Shown here piece by piece: positions 1 through 7,348 of a DNA stretch of 27,288 bases. Source of the stretch: a bacterium Ga0077546 (lineage in GTDB: Bacteria; Cyanobacteriota; Vampirovibrionia; Obscuribacterales; Obscuribacteraceae); assembly GCA_001464165.1 (NCBI GenBank), contig LNEX01000283.1, positions 1 through 27,288 of the forward strand, written 5' to 3'. The notes below the pieces were generated by a model. It was not told the origin of the DNA. It searched no databases and saw nothing but the letters and a program-made list of their open reading frames with translations. A program made the position numbers and the translations under genes. Position 1 is the stretch's first letter. Each line of letters begins with the position of its first letter.

Positions 1-393
1 CCTTCGCGCTCCGCTGGTCCGATCGCAGCACAATCTAAGCGTCTCGTGGCTAAGGCTCTGGCTAACGATGCCAACCATACCTTGCAGCAGATTGCTGAAA
101 GCACTGAGTTGTTGAAGCCACAGCAAAAATCTGAGGACAACGCAGCAATGCCAGCATCTAAAACAGGTCTGCTAGACTATCTGGGCGAAATGGTTGATGT
201 CATTCTGGAGACGATTGCGCAGGCTGCGGCTGAGCAGTTTGGCATCGAGCCAGCGGCGATCGAACCTTTCTTGATTGAGCACAATAGCGTCATGTTGGAA
301 ATTGTCGCAGACATGCTCGATCGGGCCAGCGCAAAGCTCACCGAAGCGGCAGTGATAGAGGAGCAGGACGTGTCTACCAAAGAGACAGTCTAA
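1..393 (+). CDS. C-terminal part of an unknown protein (5' end outside window)
   Basis: The reading frame is open from the first base of the window. The GTG at 46 has no SD sequence in front of it, so I read this as the last ~130 residues of a gene that begins upstream. The visible part is acidic and probably all-helical. It contains a hydrophobic/amphipathic stretch (roughly LLDYLGEMVDVILETIAQAA) and an Ala/Glu-rich tail. I recognise no catalytic motif and no family. A strong terminator follows about 55 bases after the stop, so the transcript probably ends here. Confidence 0.6.
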   Translation, partial: PSRSAGPIAAQSKRLVAKALANDANHTLQQIAESTELLKPQQKSEDNAAMPASKTGLLDYLGEMVDVILETIAQAAAEQFGIEPAAIEPFLIEHNSVMLEIVADMLDRASAKLTEAAVIEEQDVSTKETV

Positions 394-448
394 CTAGAAA
401 TAACGCTTCACCAGAAGGTGACTGGTTGTTCTAGGGAGTGATACCAGC

Positions 449-479
449 AAAGTTGGGCGAAGAATTTGCCCAACTTTTT
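449..479 (+). terminator. Rho-independent terminator
   Basis: A perfect 10-bp stem (AAAGTTGGGC at 449-458 with GCCCAACTTT at 468-477) closes a 9-base loop and runs into a T tract. It lies just after the truncated first gene and should end its transcript. Confidence 0.85.
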
Positions 480-486
480 CTTATTA

Positions 487-526
487 CCCTGCCTCAGTAA
501 TTGCTTCCAATTACTAGGCGGGTTTT
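487..526 (+). terminator. Second terminator-like hairpin in the leader of the 547 gene
   Basis: The arm at 487-502 pairs with 509-522 (CCC-GCCT-AGTAATT against its complement) with two single-base bulges, followed by TTTT. It starts only 8 bases after the first terminator and ends 20 bases before the next start codon. It may be a back-up terminator or an attenuator/leader structure for the secreted-protein gene; the sequence alone does not decide. Confidence 0.5.
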
Positions 527-546
527 CAAAGCAAACAGAGGTTAAC

Positions 547-1200
547 ATGAAGAATTCGCACACAGTCTTGATTCTTGCCTGTCTTTTGGGTGGTGCCAAC
601 CTGGCTTTTGCTGACGGTAATGTCAGTAGAAATGAGAACATCAATGGCTACAATCCCGACAACTCCAATGTCAGCGCCAATGAGAACACTGGCAACTTTG
701 GCCAGACCCAGTTTAACGATGGCCACCCGACGTCGAATGCTAGTCAAACTGCCATCGGTGGGCAAATTGTTAGCAGCGGTAAGTCTTGGAATACAGTTGG
801 TGCTCCAGCCAATGCCATTAGAAGCGGTGATTGTGCTGGCGATGCTGAAGGAATATCGTTGTATAGTTTTTTAGGCGGCGTTGGCTACAGCAAATCATCT
901 GAGTCGCGTACTTGCCGCATTAATCAGACCATCGCTCTTACTTGCGATAACGCTCAGGGCTACATTCGGTCTGGCGCTGCCATGGTTAAAGACAGTGATA
1001 CATCAGTTTCAGCTGCGGGCAAGCACCTCTTGCGTTTGGCGATGAATATGGCGGAGCTTTGCATGAATGGATTGCATAATAATCCCATTAATGTAGAACT
1101 GGCATCCGCCACTGCAGGCAGTGACAAGTCTAAGCTTCCGTCGAGGCCTAGACAGCAAGAGCCAGCTGTTTCTTCTGTCTGGGAAACCTTTGATCGGTAG
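547..1200 (+). CDS. Secreted protein of unknown function
   Basis: The ATG at 547 is preceded by AGAGG. It starts a clear Sec signal peptide: a Lys near the start, a hydrophobic core LILACLLGG, and likely cleavage after NLAFA. The frame is open further upstream to 466 but that part overlaps the terminators, so the signal-peptide start is chosen. The mature part (~195 residues) begins with an Asn/Ser/Gly-rich, low-complexity segment (repeated NENxN-like units, residues ~24-70). A more compact region with four cysteines in C-x(n)-C spacing (SGDC, SRTC, LTC, ELC) follows; these could form disulfides outside the cytoplasm. The last ~30 residues are Pro/Ser/Lys-rich. I do not recognise a family. 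Confidence 0.8.
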   Translation: MKNSHTVLILACLLGGANLAFADGNVSRNENINGYNPDNSNVSANENTGNFGQTQFNDGHPTSNASQTAIGGQIVSSGKSWNTVGAPANAIRSGDCAGDAEGISLYSFLGGVGYSKSSESRTCRINQTIALTCDNAQGYIRSGAAMVKDSDTSVSAAGKHLLRLAMNMAELCMNGLHNNPINVELASATAGSDKSKLPSRPRQQEPAVSSVWETFDR

Positions 1201-1338
1201 TGATTTTGCATTGGGGCTATAGAGAAAGTGCTTTAGGCGCAAGAACTGATGTATCCAGCGACCACCGAGCAGGTGGTCTAAATCCAAGCAACCCGAAAAG
1301 TTGTAATTAAGCCTCAACCACTTAGGAGTGCAAGCAAG

Positions 1339-1782
1339 ATGAACACATTTTGTAGGCAGGTGGCAAGTGAATACACTATCGCAGCGGGTGATGTCATCCG
1401 TTCTGCGCGGTTTGTATTTGGCATGAAGCCGTGCTATTTCGAGACAGTAGAGCCAGTTGGTGAGTTTGAGATTACGGTTGGGTTTGATCAACCAGTTCGA
1501 TTGTATTCGGCCGAAGATCGGCTCGGATTGGATGCTACTGATATTTCTCGTGGTGAAGCTCTATTTGTCGTTGAGCACGTTTCATCGACTGGCGGACCCG
1601 ATTTCGTTCCCGGGGGCAGATATGTAAAAGCCCGTCGCTTAAAGGCCGATGGCTCAAGCGATCCACAGGGCGAAAAGATTATTTTCTGTATGAACGGATG
1701 TCTTTCACCTTCTATTGAAGAAGTTGAGCTTGTCCGTAGTCATCAGCATCATAACCATAGGAGCACCTATGCCGCTATGTAA
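1339..1782 (+). CDS. Unknown soluble protein, coupled to the zinc-ribbon/chagasin-like gene
   Basis: The protein has 147 residues. The ATG at 1339 follows AGGAG with a 10-base spacer. There is no signal peptide or membrane segment. The sequence alternates hydrophobic and polar residues and has many Gly/Asp turns (LYSAEDRLGL, FVPGGRYVKARRL), as in a beta-rich domain. It ends with a His-rich tail (SHQHHNHRS) that could bind metal. The end of the gene overlaps the start of the next one by 14 bases, and the SD of the next gene lies inside this one. The two are therefore probably translationally coupled and work together. No family recognised. Confidence 0.75.
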   Translation: MNTFCRQVASEYTIAAGDVIRSARFVFGMKPCYFETVEPVGEFEITVGFDQPVRLYSAEDRLGLDATDISRGEALFVVEHVSSTGGPDFVPGGRYVKARRLKADGSSDPQGEKIIFCMNGCLSPSIEEVELVRSHQHHNHRSTYAAM

Positions 1783-2317
1783 ATCATGTACAGCGAAGAG
1801 CACACTTAATGTGCCCGGTAGCTGTCAAAATTGCAGCGGATTGACCCTGTACTTCGCCCATACACTGTGCGATGCCTGTAGCTCGAAGTTCGATGAATGT
1901 CAGTGGTGTCGTGCCGCTCTGAAGCAGGCTAGCTCTACACCCAGTGTCAGTCCAAATGGAGTCTTCTACACGACTTGTCGTGATGGAGACAATGGCAAAA
2001 CTTTCAAGAAGCTCAGACGGGGGGAGCATATTCATGTGATCTTGGTAGAAGATCAGAATGCCTGGATTGAGTGGTATTTCAAGCGGCCTCTATCAAGTAA
2101 TTTTAGGCTGGTTAGCCATGGTGGTTTTGTCCCCGATCAGAGCAATCCGCAGTTCGGCACTCGCCAGTTTATCTTCGATATTGTTGGCACAGGTATTGCC
2201 ACAATAGAGTTCGAGCAGCGCCAACGGACCTGGACTTGGTATGCCAACCCATCAAGCACGATTGGTCAGGCAGTTCAAGGCGGCAAAACCTGGCAAGCGA
2301 GTTTCGACGTCATCTAG
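1769..2317 (+). CDS. Four-CxxC zinc ribbon fused to a chagasin-like (inhibitor I42-like) domain
   Basis: The protein has 182 residues. The start at 1769 is chosen because AGGAG lies 7 bases upstream; the longer frame from 1715 would lie inside the previous gene. Residues 4-47 carry four CxxC knuckles (C4/C7, C19/C22, C34/C37, C44/C47), enough for two zinc sites of the zinc-ribbon/treble-clef kind. Residues ~60-182 read like the beta-sandwich of the chagasin/I42 cysteine-protease inhibitors: GKTF-x-L-RRGEHIHVIL, then GTRQFIFDIVGTGIATIEFEQ, an R-x-W stretch near the third inhibitory loop, and a final GGKTWQASFDV strand. The canonical NPTTGY loop is not conserved, so inhibition of a protease is uncertain. 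There is no signal peptide, so it should be cytoplasmic, unlike most I42 proteins. The family assignment is by pattern memory only. Confidence 0.7.
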   Translation: MPLCKSCTAKSTLNVPGSCQNCSGLTLYFAHTLCDACSSKFDECQWCRAALKQASSTPSVSPNGVFYTTCRDGDNGKTFKKLRRGEHIHVILVEDQNAWIEWYFKRPLSSNFRLVSHGGFVPDQSNPQFGTRQFIFDIVGTGIATIEFEQRQRTWTWYANPSSTIGQAVQGGKTWQASFDVI

Positions 2318-2790
2318 CGCTGGAGCGCCAAAGCACTACTGATAGCCCAGGGGGCTTCTGCCTCTGGTTCTCAAATCGACAAGGTCATAGACCTTTAGGG
2401 TCAAAGACTAATTCTAATTGAAGTTTTGATAGAGCTTGAAGCTCTCTTCGATGGTGTCAAGACCGTTTGCTGACGCCCGTCGTGTGATAGTCGTTAACGT
2501 CATCACGTATCGCGTCGAGTAATCATGTTGAGTAGTTGGCTCTGGTGATAAGTTCAATCAGGTGATCGCAGGATTGCCTGATTGAACTTATTATGTCTGG
2601 CCATGTACCTCTACTCATTGTTTTGCCGATTTTCTACTATCAAATATAAGGGATAGATCTCAAAAAAAATCACTAAACAGAAGCAATTGCATAAGAGTTA
2701 GCTCTATAATTTTACGGTCACAGCAACACTTATACTGCTGAGAATTATTGATCAAACTGTGAACAAGCAAAATTTGACCGAATCAATTTT
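2318..2790. other. Intergenic stretch without a convincing gene
   Basis: No frame here has both a start with SD and convincing protein-like composition. It holds the 15-bp inverted repeat at 2548-2591 and an AT-rich part from ~2640. That part contains a TATAAT hexamer at 2705-2710, a possible -10 box for the histidine kinase gene, without a good -35 at normal spacing. Confidence 0.6.
2548..2591 (+). repeat. Perfect 15-bp inverted repeat (hairpin)
   Basis: ATAAGTTCAATCAGG at 2548-2562 is exactly complementary to 2577-2591, with a 14-base loop. No T tract follows on either strand, so it is not a classical terminator. It could be a factor-dependent terminator, an RNA-stabilising hairpin or a protein-binding site. 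Confidence 0.75.
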
Positions 2791-4272
2791 ATGAAACTAT
2801 GGCACAAAGTGGCTTTGTTGCTGGCAATACCATTTGCATGTCAAATTGGCTTTGTTTGTTATCTGTACAATGTGGTTGCAGAAACGGGGATGGAGGCTCA
2901 AAGAGCTAATCGTGCCCGGCAAATGGTAGTTCATTTAAGTGCTTTGCTCAAAATTATTGTCGATGCCAATCAGGACATTGCCGACAATGGTTGGAACGAC
3001 TTTGTCAGAAAACAGTCACAAACGCGTCAGCGCTTTGTTTCTGAATTGTCCATTCTTGACAAAGTGGCGGCTGTCAATACTTCTGAGCTTGAATCACTGA
3101 ACCGTATAAAGATGCAAGTGGCATCTGGATTGCAATGCTTGGCCTTGGCCGAACCGCTAGTTGTGAGAGGTGAGTTTGAAGAGTCTCGGCAGTATCTTGA
3201 ACAATTAAAGACTGTAAATATGGGCTTGAGTGGCGAGATCGAAAGAACCATTGAACAAATGCGTGAAATTGAGGAGACAAGCCCGGCTACGCAAGTGCTC
3301 AGTATGGCTCGATTGCAGCAGTTGCTAATCATCGGTTGCAGTACCAATCTGCTTATAACCCTATTTTTGCTAGTGATATTCAATCGAAGCACGGCAGCGC
3401 GTTTTGCTCAGTTGATGGATAACACTAGGCGCTACGCCAGTTGTATGCCGCTGCATGCCCCTCTAGCTGGCAACGATGAAATCGCTGAATTAGATCGCGT
3501 CTTTAACAAAATGACAGCAGCACTGACGCTTGCCGCTCAGCGAGAAAGAGAACAGCAACTTGAACTGGACAAAGTGAAGCAAGACTTTGTCTTGATGGTC
3601 AGCCACGATCTGATGACACCACTGAGTAGCGTAAAGAACTTTCTTGAAATGCAGTCCTCAGGTCTTTACAAGATTGACGAACCTGGTAAACGATTGCTGC
3701 CCCCCTTGCTGCAAAGTCTGGCTAGGCTAGAAGCTTTAGTGAATGGACTGCTAGATCTAGATCGCTTCGAGGCGGGTCAATTGACGCTGGTTTTGACCGA
3801 CGTAAAGTTATCTCAGCTACTTCAACAGAGCTTTGAGGCTGTGCGTCTTTTGGCAGAGCAACAGGTAGTTAGTGTCACTGTGCCGGAGACCACAGCTGTA
3901 TTCATTGGCGACACCGACCGCCTGGTTCAAGTGCTGGTTAATTTGACTGCCAATGCCATTAAATTTTCTCCAGCTCACAGCAGTGTAGTTTTGAGTGTCC
4001 TGGAAACTTTTGACTTTATTGAGATCAGAGTGACAGATCAAGGAAGGGGTATTCCAGCAGAATTGCAATCAGCGATCTTTGAGAAATTTAGACAGGTAAC
4101 TGCCTCGGATGCATCGGAAAAGGGCGGCAGAGGGCTTGGCTTGCCTATCTGTAAAGCTATTGTGGAGGCACATGGTGGCTCAATTGGCGTGGAAAGCGAA
4201 CTGGGAAAAGGCAGTACCTTTTGGTTTAAATTGCCACGAGTACCAGTCTCTGCCAGAGTGACGACCTCGTGA
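2791..4272 (+). CDS. Membrane-bound sensor histidine kinase (HAMP-HisKA-HATPase)
   Basis: The protein has 493 residues. TM1 is ~7-29, followed by a ~140-residue, mostly helical extracytoplasmic sensor that resembles CHASE3-like four-helix sensors. TM2 is ~175-197, then a HAMP-like linker and a coiled coil. The H-box is SHDLMTPLSSV with phospho-acceptor His272. The ATPase domain shows the N box (NLTANAIKFSP), the G1 box (DQGRGIP), the F box (FEKF) and the G2 box (GGRGLGLPI), so all catalytic elements are present. It should sense an envelope signal and phosphorylate a response regulator. The ATG at 2791 lacks a visible SD; it is chosen because TM1 starts right after it. The nearest regulator gene lies tail to tail, 16 bases away, and is the likely but unproven partner. 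Confidence 0.93.
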   Translation: MKLWHKVALLLAIPFACQIGFVCYLYNVVAETGMEAQRANRARQMVVHLSALLKIIVDANQDIADNGWNDFVRKQSQTRQRFVSELSILDKVAAVNTSELESLNRIKMQVASGLQCLALAEPLVVRGEFEESRQYLEQLKTVNMGLSGEIERTIEQMREIEETSPATQVLSMARLQQLLIIGCSTNLLITLFLLVIFNRSTAARFAQLMDNTRRYASCMPLHAPLAGNDEIAELDRVFNKMTAALTLAAQREREQQLELDKVKQDFVLMVSHDLMTPLSSVKNFLEMQSSGLYKIDEPGKRLLPPLLQSLARLEALVNGLLDLDRFEAGQLTLVLTDVKLSQLLQQSFEAVRLLAEQQVVSVTVPETTAVFIGDTDRLVQVLVNLTANAIKFSPAHSSVVLSVLETFDFIEIRVTDQGRGIPAELQSAIFEKFRQVTASDASEKGGRGLGLPICKAIVEAHGGSIGVESELGKGSTFWFKLPRVPVSARVTTS

Positions 4273-4288
4273 GTGCAAATTAAATAGG

Positions 4289-4978
4289 TCAATGCTTGTT
4301 GTCAATTAGCCGGCGTAACCTATAGCCGACACCGTACACAGTTTCGATTATCGAATCGACTCCATCTAGTTCGATGCGTTGGCGCAGTCGTGACATGCAG
4401 GTGCGCACCATCTCAGGACCACCTTCTTCTCCAGACTGCCAAACATTCTTGAGTAATGTATCAGCGCTGAATACGCGGTTTTGGTTGCGCAACATGTATT
4501 CAAGCAGGGCAAACTCTTTAGGTAAAAGAGTTACTTCGGTGCCAGATATGGTGACTCTGTGATTTTGAGGATCAAGGCTGATGTAGCCATATTGTAAAAC
4601 GTCTGTTAGTTCAACCCATGATCTTCTCAAAAGCGATCGCACTCGAGCACCTAGTTCCAGAATGTTAAAGGGTTTAGTCAGATAGTCATCGGCACCACTA
4701 TCAAGGCCGACTATGATTTCTTCACTTTTATTGCGTCCAGTCAAGATCAGAACAGGTATTGAAGAACCTTCTGCTCTTATTGTCTTGAGGATATCCATAC
4801 CGCTCATATCTGGCAGTCCAAGATCTAAAATAATCAAATTGAACTGGTTCTTGCGGGCGCTTTCTAGGGCAGCTGTACCGGTTGCCACATAGTCGACTGA
4901 ATGTTGCTCCCCTGTGAGAAAATCCCTGACGATATTTCCTTCAGTTGTGTCGTCTTCGATCAGCAAGATATTTGCCAT
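4289..4978 (-). CDS. OmpR/PhoB-type response regulator
   Basis: The protein has 229 residues. The receiver domain (1-120) has the acidic pocket E8/D9/D10, phospho-acceptor Asp52 (LILDLGLPDMSG), Thr80 and Lys102 (TKPF). The C-terminal winged-helix domain (~130-225) has the usual LLPKEFALLEYMLRN, the recognition-helix region (VRTCMSRLRQRIE) and the final YGVGYRL hairpin. It should bind DNA as a dimer once phosphorylated. The frame continues upstream to 5203, but the added ~75 residues are unlike any receiver N-terminus, so the start at 4978 (MANILLIEDD) is chosen. The SD is weak. It converges with the kinase gene ending at 4272; together they probably form one two-component system in an unusual tail-to-tail order. 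Confidence 0.92.
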   Translation of the reverse strand: MANILLIEDDTTEGNIVRDFLTGEQHSVDYVATGTAALESARKNQFNLIILDLGLPDMSGMDILKTIRAEGSSIPVLILTGRNKSEEIIVGLDSGADDYLTKPFNILELGARVRSLLRRSWVELTDVLQYGYISLDPQNHRVTISGTEVTLLPKEFALLEYMLRNQNRVFSADTLLKNVWQSGEEGGPEMVRTCMSRLRQRIELDGVDSIIETVYGVGYRLRRLIDNKH

Positions 4979-5174
4979 AAAAATGGACTCATCCGTTGTC
5001 TTGGTGTGCTTTAGTAATCGTCTCAGGAGGTGCCTGTCAGGCAATTTATTGGCCGTGCCTAGGCCACCTGAATACAAATAATACCTTAACACAGGTGCTA
5101 ATTCAGAACAGAGGCAGCGCTTGAGAACATTGTTTCTTTGCTTTCCTGCCTGTCGCCTTTGCAAAGCTGCTGGC

Positions 5175-5215
5175 GGACAAGCACGAATTTGGCAAAGCCT
5201 CATCCGTGCTTGTCC
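5175..5215. repeat. 11-bp inverted repeat with nested small stem
   Basis: GGACAAGCACG (5175-5185) pairs perfectly with 5205-5215; inside the loop GGC-AAA-GCC can form a second small stem. TTTT follows on the plus strand only. It sits between the end of the small membrane-protein gene (5226) and the leader of the response regulator, both on the minus strand. It may insulate the two transcripts. Confidence 0.6.
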
Positions 5216-5225
5216 TTTTGCAAAA

Positions 5226-5351
5226 TCAGCCGAAGAGAATCAGCAGTGCTCCAAGCCAGCCTCCTAATAGAGGAAGGTCGATAGGCTTGCGCTGCCAGAG
5301 GTAGAAAGAGGCGCAGAGAAGTGCGACGCCGAAGAGCTTGAACATTGTCAT
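5226..5351 (-). CDS. Small membrane protein, 41 residues
   Basis: The ATG at 5351 is preceded by AAAAAGGAACC, a good SD, and the frame ends at a TGA at 5226-5228. The peptide (MTMFKLFGVALLCASFYLWQ then RKPIDLPLLGGWLGALLILFG) is almost entirely hydrophobic. It has two short membrane-spanning stretches split by a basic/Pro turn. It lies 40 bases after the glycine-zipper lipoprotein gene on the same strand and may share its transcript. No family recognised; SD plus composition are the support. Confidence 0.6.
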   Translation of the reverse strand: MTMFKLFGVALLCASFYLWQRKPIDLPLLGGWLGALLILFG

Positions 5352-5391
5352 GGTTCCTTTTTCAATTTGGTGACTTCTATAGCGAACGTGA

Positions 5392-5685
5392 CTAGAAGGT
5401 CAGCCTTTGCCGTTCCATTTCAGATGCTTTAGGGCAGTAGCGACCACCGCGGTGGGTGTCGATCTCGACCGGCCGCTCGCCGTTGAGGATGTCGACAGCA
5501 GCACCGATGCCGGTCCCGATGATTGCCGCGCGGCCGCCGTCGCTGTTAAGAGTGCTGGCCGCGCCGCCGATTACTGCACCGGTGGTGGTGCCAGGACCAA
5601 CGTGCCTACCAGCACAGCCTGTGACCAGGAGAGAGCTGAGTAGAAGGGCTGCCATTGCGAACTTACGCATTAAGCTGGAGTTCAT
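5392..5685 (-). CDS. Glycine-zipper lipoprotein
   Basis: The protein has 97 residues. The start at 5685 has AGGA about 8 bases upstream. The N-terminus is a lipoprotein signal: MRKF, a hydrophobic core, and the lipobox LVTGC with lipidated Cys at about residue 24. The mature part has a glycine-zipper segment (TTTGAVIGGAASTL ... AAIIGTGIGAAVDIL), as in small outer-membrane lipoproteins of the SlyB/OsmB/YMGG type. A short charged tail (HRGGRYCPKASEMERQRLTF) follows. It probably inserts in or lines the outer membrane; the exact role is unknown. The gene is visibly richer in G+C than its flanks. Confidence 0.85.
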   Translation of the reverse strand: MNSSLMRKFAMAALLLSSLLVTGCAGRHVGPGTTTGAVIGGAASTLNSDGGRAAIIGTGIGAAVDILNGERPVEIDTHRGGRYCPKASEMERQRLTF

Positions 5686-5840
5686 GATTTTTTCCTAGGT
5701 TAAGCCCAATGGCCTATTGCTGTTCAATGTTTGTCTGCCTTCATGAAAGCACCTGTCGCGCTACCAATCACAGCTGACAGAGTGACGACACATTCGAGTA
5801 TGGAATGGAAGGGATTGCCTGACCCTCCTTTTTCTCAGAC

Positions 5841-6074
5841 TTAGGCGCTGGGTTCGATTGTTATCTCCTCGGTGTATGCGCGAAAGTACAGACTGCGCAG
5901 CAGGTGTTGAGGTACTTTGATCATGACATTTTTGGCCTTTGACCTGAAGCACGTGATCCCTCCAGCTTCTTTTCCTAGAAACTCAAGAACGTCGCCATTT
6001 GCAACCAGGTATTTTGTTGCTTCTGAGAGATCTAGAAAAGCACCGTATTTAGCCAAAGTTTCTGTATGTGACAT
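5841..6074 (-). CDS. Unknown small protein, 77 residues
   Basis: The chosen start is the ATG at 6074 (MSHTETLAKYGAFLDLSEAT). A GTG at 6101 would add nine residues; neither has a strong SD. The protein is soluble, mixed alpha/beta, with no signal peptide. The N-terminal third has a helix-rich pattern (FLDLSEATKYLVANGDVLEFLG) like the start of a small DNA-binding or adaptor domain, but I cannot name a family. Its leader carries one copy of the CCGA-loop-TCGG element also found before the 7619 gene. An AAGGAGGG sequence follows right after the stop with no start codon at the right distance. Confidence 0.6.
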   Translation of the reverse strand: MSHTETLAKYGAFLDLSEATKYLVANGDVLEFLGKEAGGITCFRSKAKNVMIKVPQHLLRSLYFRAYTEEITIEPSA

Positions 6075-6089
6075 TTGAATTTGTGTTCT

Positions 6090-6146
6090 TTCAGGGGCCA
6101 CTGAAGTTCAGCAGCTGCAGACCGATGGACCTGTCGGAATGTAGCT
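6090..6146 (-). repeat. Leader repeat, copy 1 (CCGA-loop-TCGG element)
   Basis: About 57 bases upstream of the 6074 gene are close to identical to 7621-7677 upstream of the 7619 gene. The best conserved core on the minus strand is ATTCCGA-(C/A)AGGTCCA-TCGGT: a 4-bp stem (CCGA/TCGG) with an 8-base loop holding AGGTCC. Downstream AGCAGCT(G/C)CTG and ACTTCA are also shared. The proteins that follow are not obviously alike, which makes the shared leader notable. Confidence 0.65.
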
Positions 6147-6210
6147 AGACTTTTAGTCGCGCGCGATCTACCTCGCTTGTCGGCAAGGTTCGATCGCGCG
6201 CTCTCAGCTA
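6142..6210 (-). repeat. 3' hairpin repeat, copy 1 (after the DJ-1/PfpI gene)
   Basis: GCGCGCGATC (6159-6168) pairs perfectly with 6192-6201, with an outer TAGCT/AGCTA pairing (6142-6146 with 6206-6210) that includes the stop codon of the PfpI gene. The loop-proximal sequences GATCTACC and GGTTCGATC and the flank CTCTCAGCT recur at 8025-8081, where the stem arms differ but still pair. There is no T tract on the minus strand, so it is not a classical terminator. Confidence 0.65.
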
Positions 6211-6924
6211 CTCGATAGTTGGGGCTTCCTCGGCAGGATTTCTATCGCCTTTCAGCGCTAGCAACCTGCGGCCAATTTCCTCAGAGAAGGGGCCGAGGTC
6301 GTTTGGATCGCGGCTGGTAACCAGCCGGCTGACGTCGTCGTAGACAACCGCGTCATTGTCGTGCACTGTAAAACCAGCGTTGCGCAAATCTTTGCGAATG
6401 CTGCCGGTTCCTGTCAGATGCGTGCCGCGGGGGAAGACATCAGCATTGATCAGTACCTGCGGACCGTGGCACAAAGAGGCGATCAGCACACCCTTCTGAT
6501 GGCACTCGCGCACGAAAGCCAGGGCATTTTCATCACTCCTGAGCATGTCCGGATTCCAGGCACCACCGGGGATAACCAGGGCATCGAAGGCCAGCGCTCG
6601 CGCCTGCGTAATCGACAGGTCGGCCTGCAAGCCCAGTTCACTTGCCAGCCATTCGCCGATTACGATCATGCCAGCCGGCTCACGGTACTGGAAGATCCAG
6701 TCCTGACCAACGACCTGAACGCTGGCGCCGCGGTCTTTCAAATAACGCAGCGGCACTTCGATTTCCGGCAGCTCTGGGCAGTCCGCAGACATTATGGCAA
6801 CCCTGAGACCCTTGAGCATGGCTGGATCTGCCGGTGGGAACTCGGGAAGAGTGTAGTCGGTGCCTCTGCGATCGATGCTGACAGGCACTTTAACGTAGAG
6901 AGTAGCAAGCGTGTGTGAACCCAT
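6208..6924 (-). CDS. DJ-1/PfpI family protein
   Basis: The protein has 238 residues. The start at 6924 has AAAGGAG 9 bases upstream. The class I glutamine-amidotransferase-like fold is visible from residue ~40: LKGLRVAIMSADCPELPE (the acidic residue that supports the nucleophile lies in this loop), DALVIPGG-x-W (residues 115-123), and the nucleophile elbow ASLCHGPQVL with Cys152 followed by His153. TSRDPNDLGPFSEEI near the C-terminus is typical of the PfpI/YhbO branch. A ~38-residue N-terminal extension is extra. Family members act as stress-protective glyoxalase/deglycase-type enzymes or peptidases; the substrate here cannot be told. The gene is clearly more G+C-rich than its neighbours, a possible sign of transfer. 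Confidence 0.93.
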   Translation of the reverse strand: MGSHTLATLYVKVPVSIDRRGTDYTLPEFPPADPAMLKGLRVAIMSADCPELPEIEVPLRYLKDRGASVQVVGQDWIFQYREPAGMIVIGEWLASELGLQADLSITQARALAFDALVIPGGAWNPDMLRSDENALAFVRECHQKGVLIASLCHGPQVLINADVFPRGTHLTGTGSIRKDLRNAGFTVHDNDAVVYDDVSRLVTSRDPNDLGPFSEEIGRRLLALKGDRNPAEEAPTIE

Positions 6925-7061
6925 GTTGGTTGTCTCCTTTGAAGTAGCGGCTGCTGATAGCGGCCGCTCACTTGAGTTAAAAGTTGGTGTTAGTGCGTCT
7001 TTAGTTGAGTATTAGTGCGGAAGAGGGTCTACCTGTCTGGTTCTAGGCGCCAGGATGGTGG

Positions 7062-7178
7062 TTAACCCTTTTGAGTACAAAGGCGCCGTACGCAAATGAG
7101 AACGACGCTCAAAGACAACGTAGCAAGCACGAACCCCGGTGTAACGCTGCAGACAGTCTGCACGATGTAGTTGCTCAT
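7062..7178 (-). CDS. Small membrane protein, 38 residues
   Basis: The ATG at 7178 overlaps the TGA of the upstream gene (ATGA) and has AAGGGA about 8 bases upstream. The peptide has one membrane span (roughly PGFVLATLSLSVVLICV) followed by a basic tail (RRLCTQKG), giving an N-out/C-in prediction. The tight overlap says it is co-translated with the 57-residue protein before it. I recognise no family; a small complex subunit or a holin/toxin-like peptide are both possible. Confidence 0.6.
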   Translation of the reverse strand: MSNYIVQTVCSVTPGFVLATLSLSVVLICVRRLCTQKG

Positions 7179-7348
7179 GCGCTTTTCCCTTCTTTCTCGG
7201 CTTGGTCACAGCTCTGCTCTGATAAGGAATCGATGTTCTTCTGCAGGAGCGTGCAGAACAGACAGAAACCTACCATTAGAATTGGAGAGAGCATCAACAT
7301 TCCCAGCCAGTAGGGCGCGCTATGAGAAAGCAGTGTGAAGCTAGTCAT
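7175..7348 (-). CDS. Small membrane protein, 57 residues
   Basis: The frame runs from the ATG at 7348 to the TGA at 7175-7177. The start lies inside the last codons of the 7619 gene (8-base overlap) and the stop overlaps the next start by 4 bases, so it is the middle gene of a compact three-gene unit. One membrane span (about residues 13-35: YWLGMLMLSPILMVGFCLF) is followed by a polar, acidic tail rich in Glu/Gln/Ser. No own SD is strong, which fits translational coupling. Function unknown. Confidence 0.6.
   Translation of the reverse strand: MTSFTLLSHSAPYWLGMLMLSPILMVGFCLFCTLLQKNIDSLSEQSCDQAEKEGKSA

Noticed and set aside
5724..5817. Minus-strand hydrophobic peptide after AAGGAGGG (ILECVVTLSAVIGSATGAFM)
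   Set aside because: Good SD and a plausible membrane span, but no ATG, GTG or TTG in frame at usable spacing; not reported as a gene.
6159..6201. tRNA-like sequence because of GGTTCGATC (T-arm-like)
   Set aside because: No D-arm, anticodon arm or 7-bp acceptor stem can be placed; the motif is explained by the repeat hairpin.
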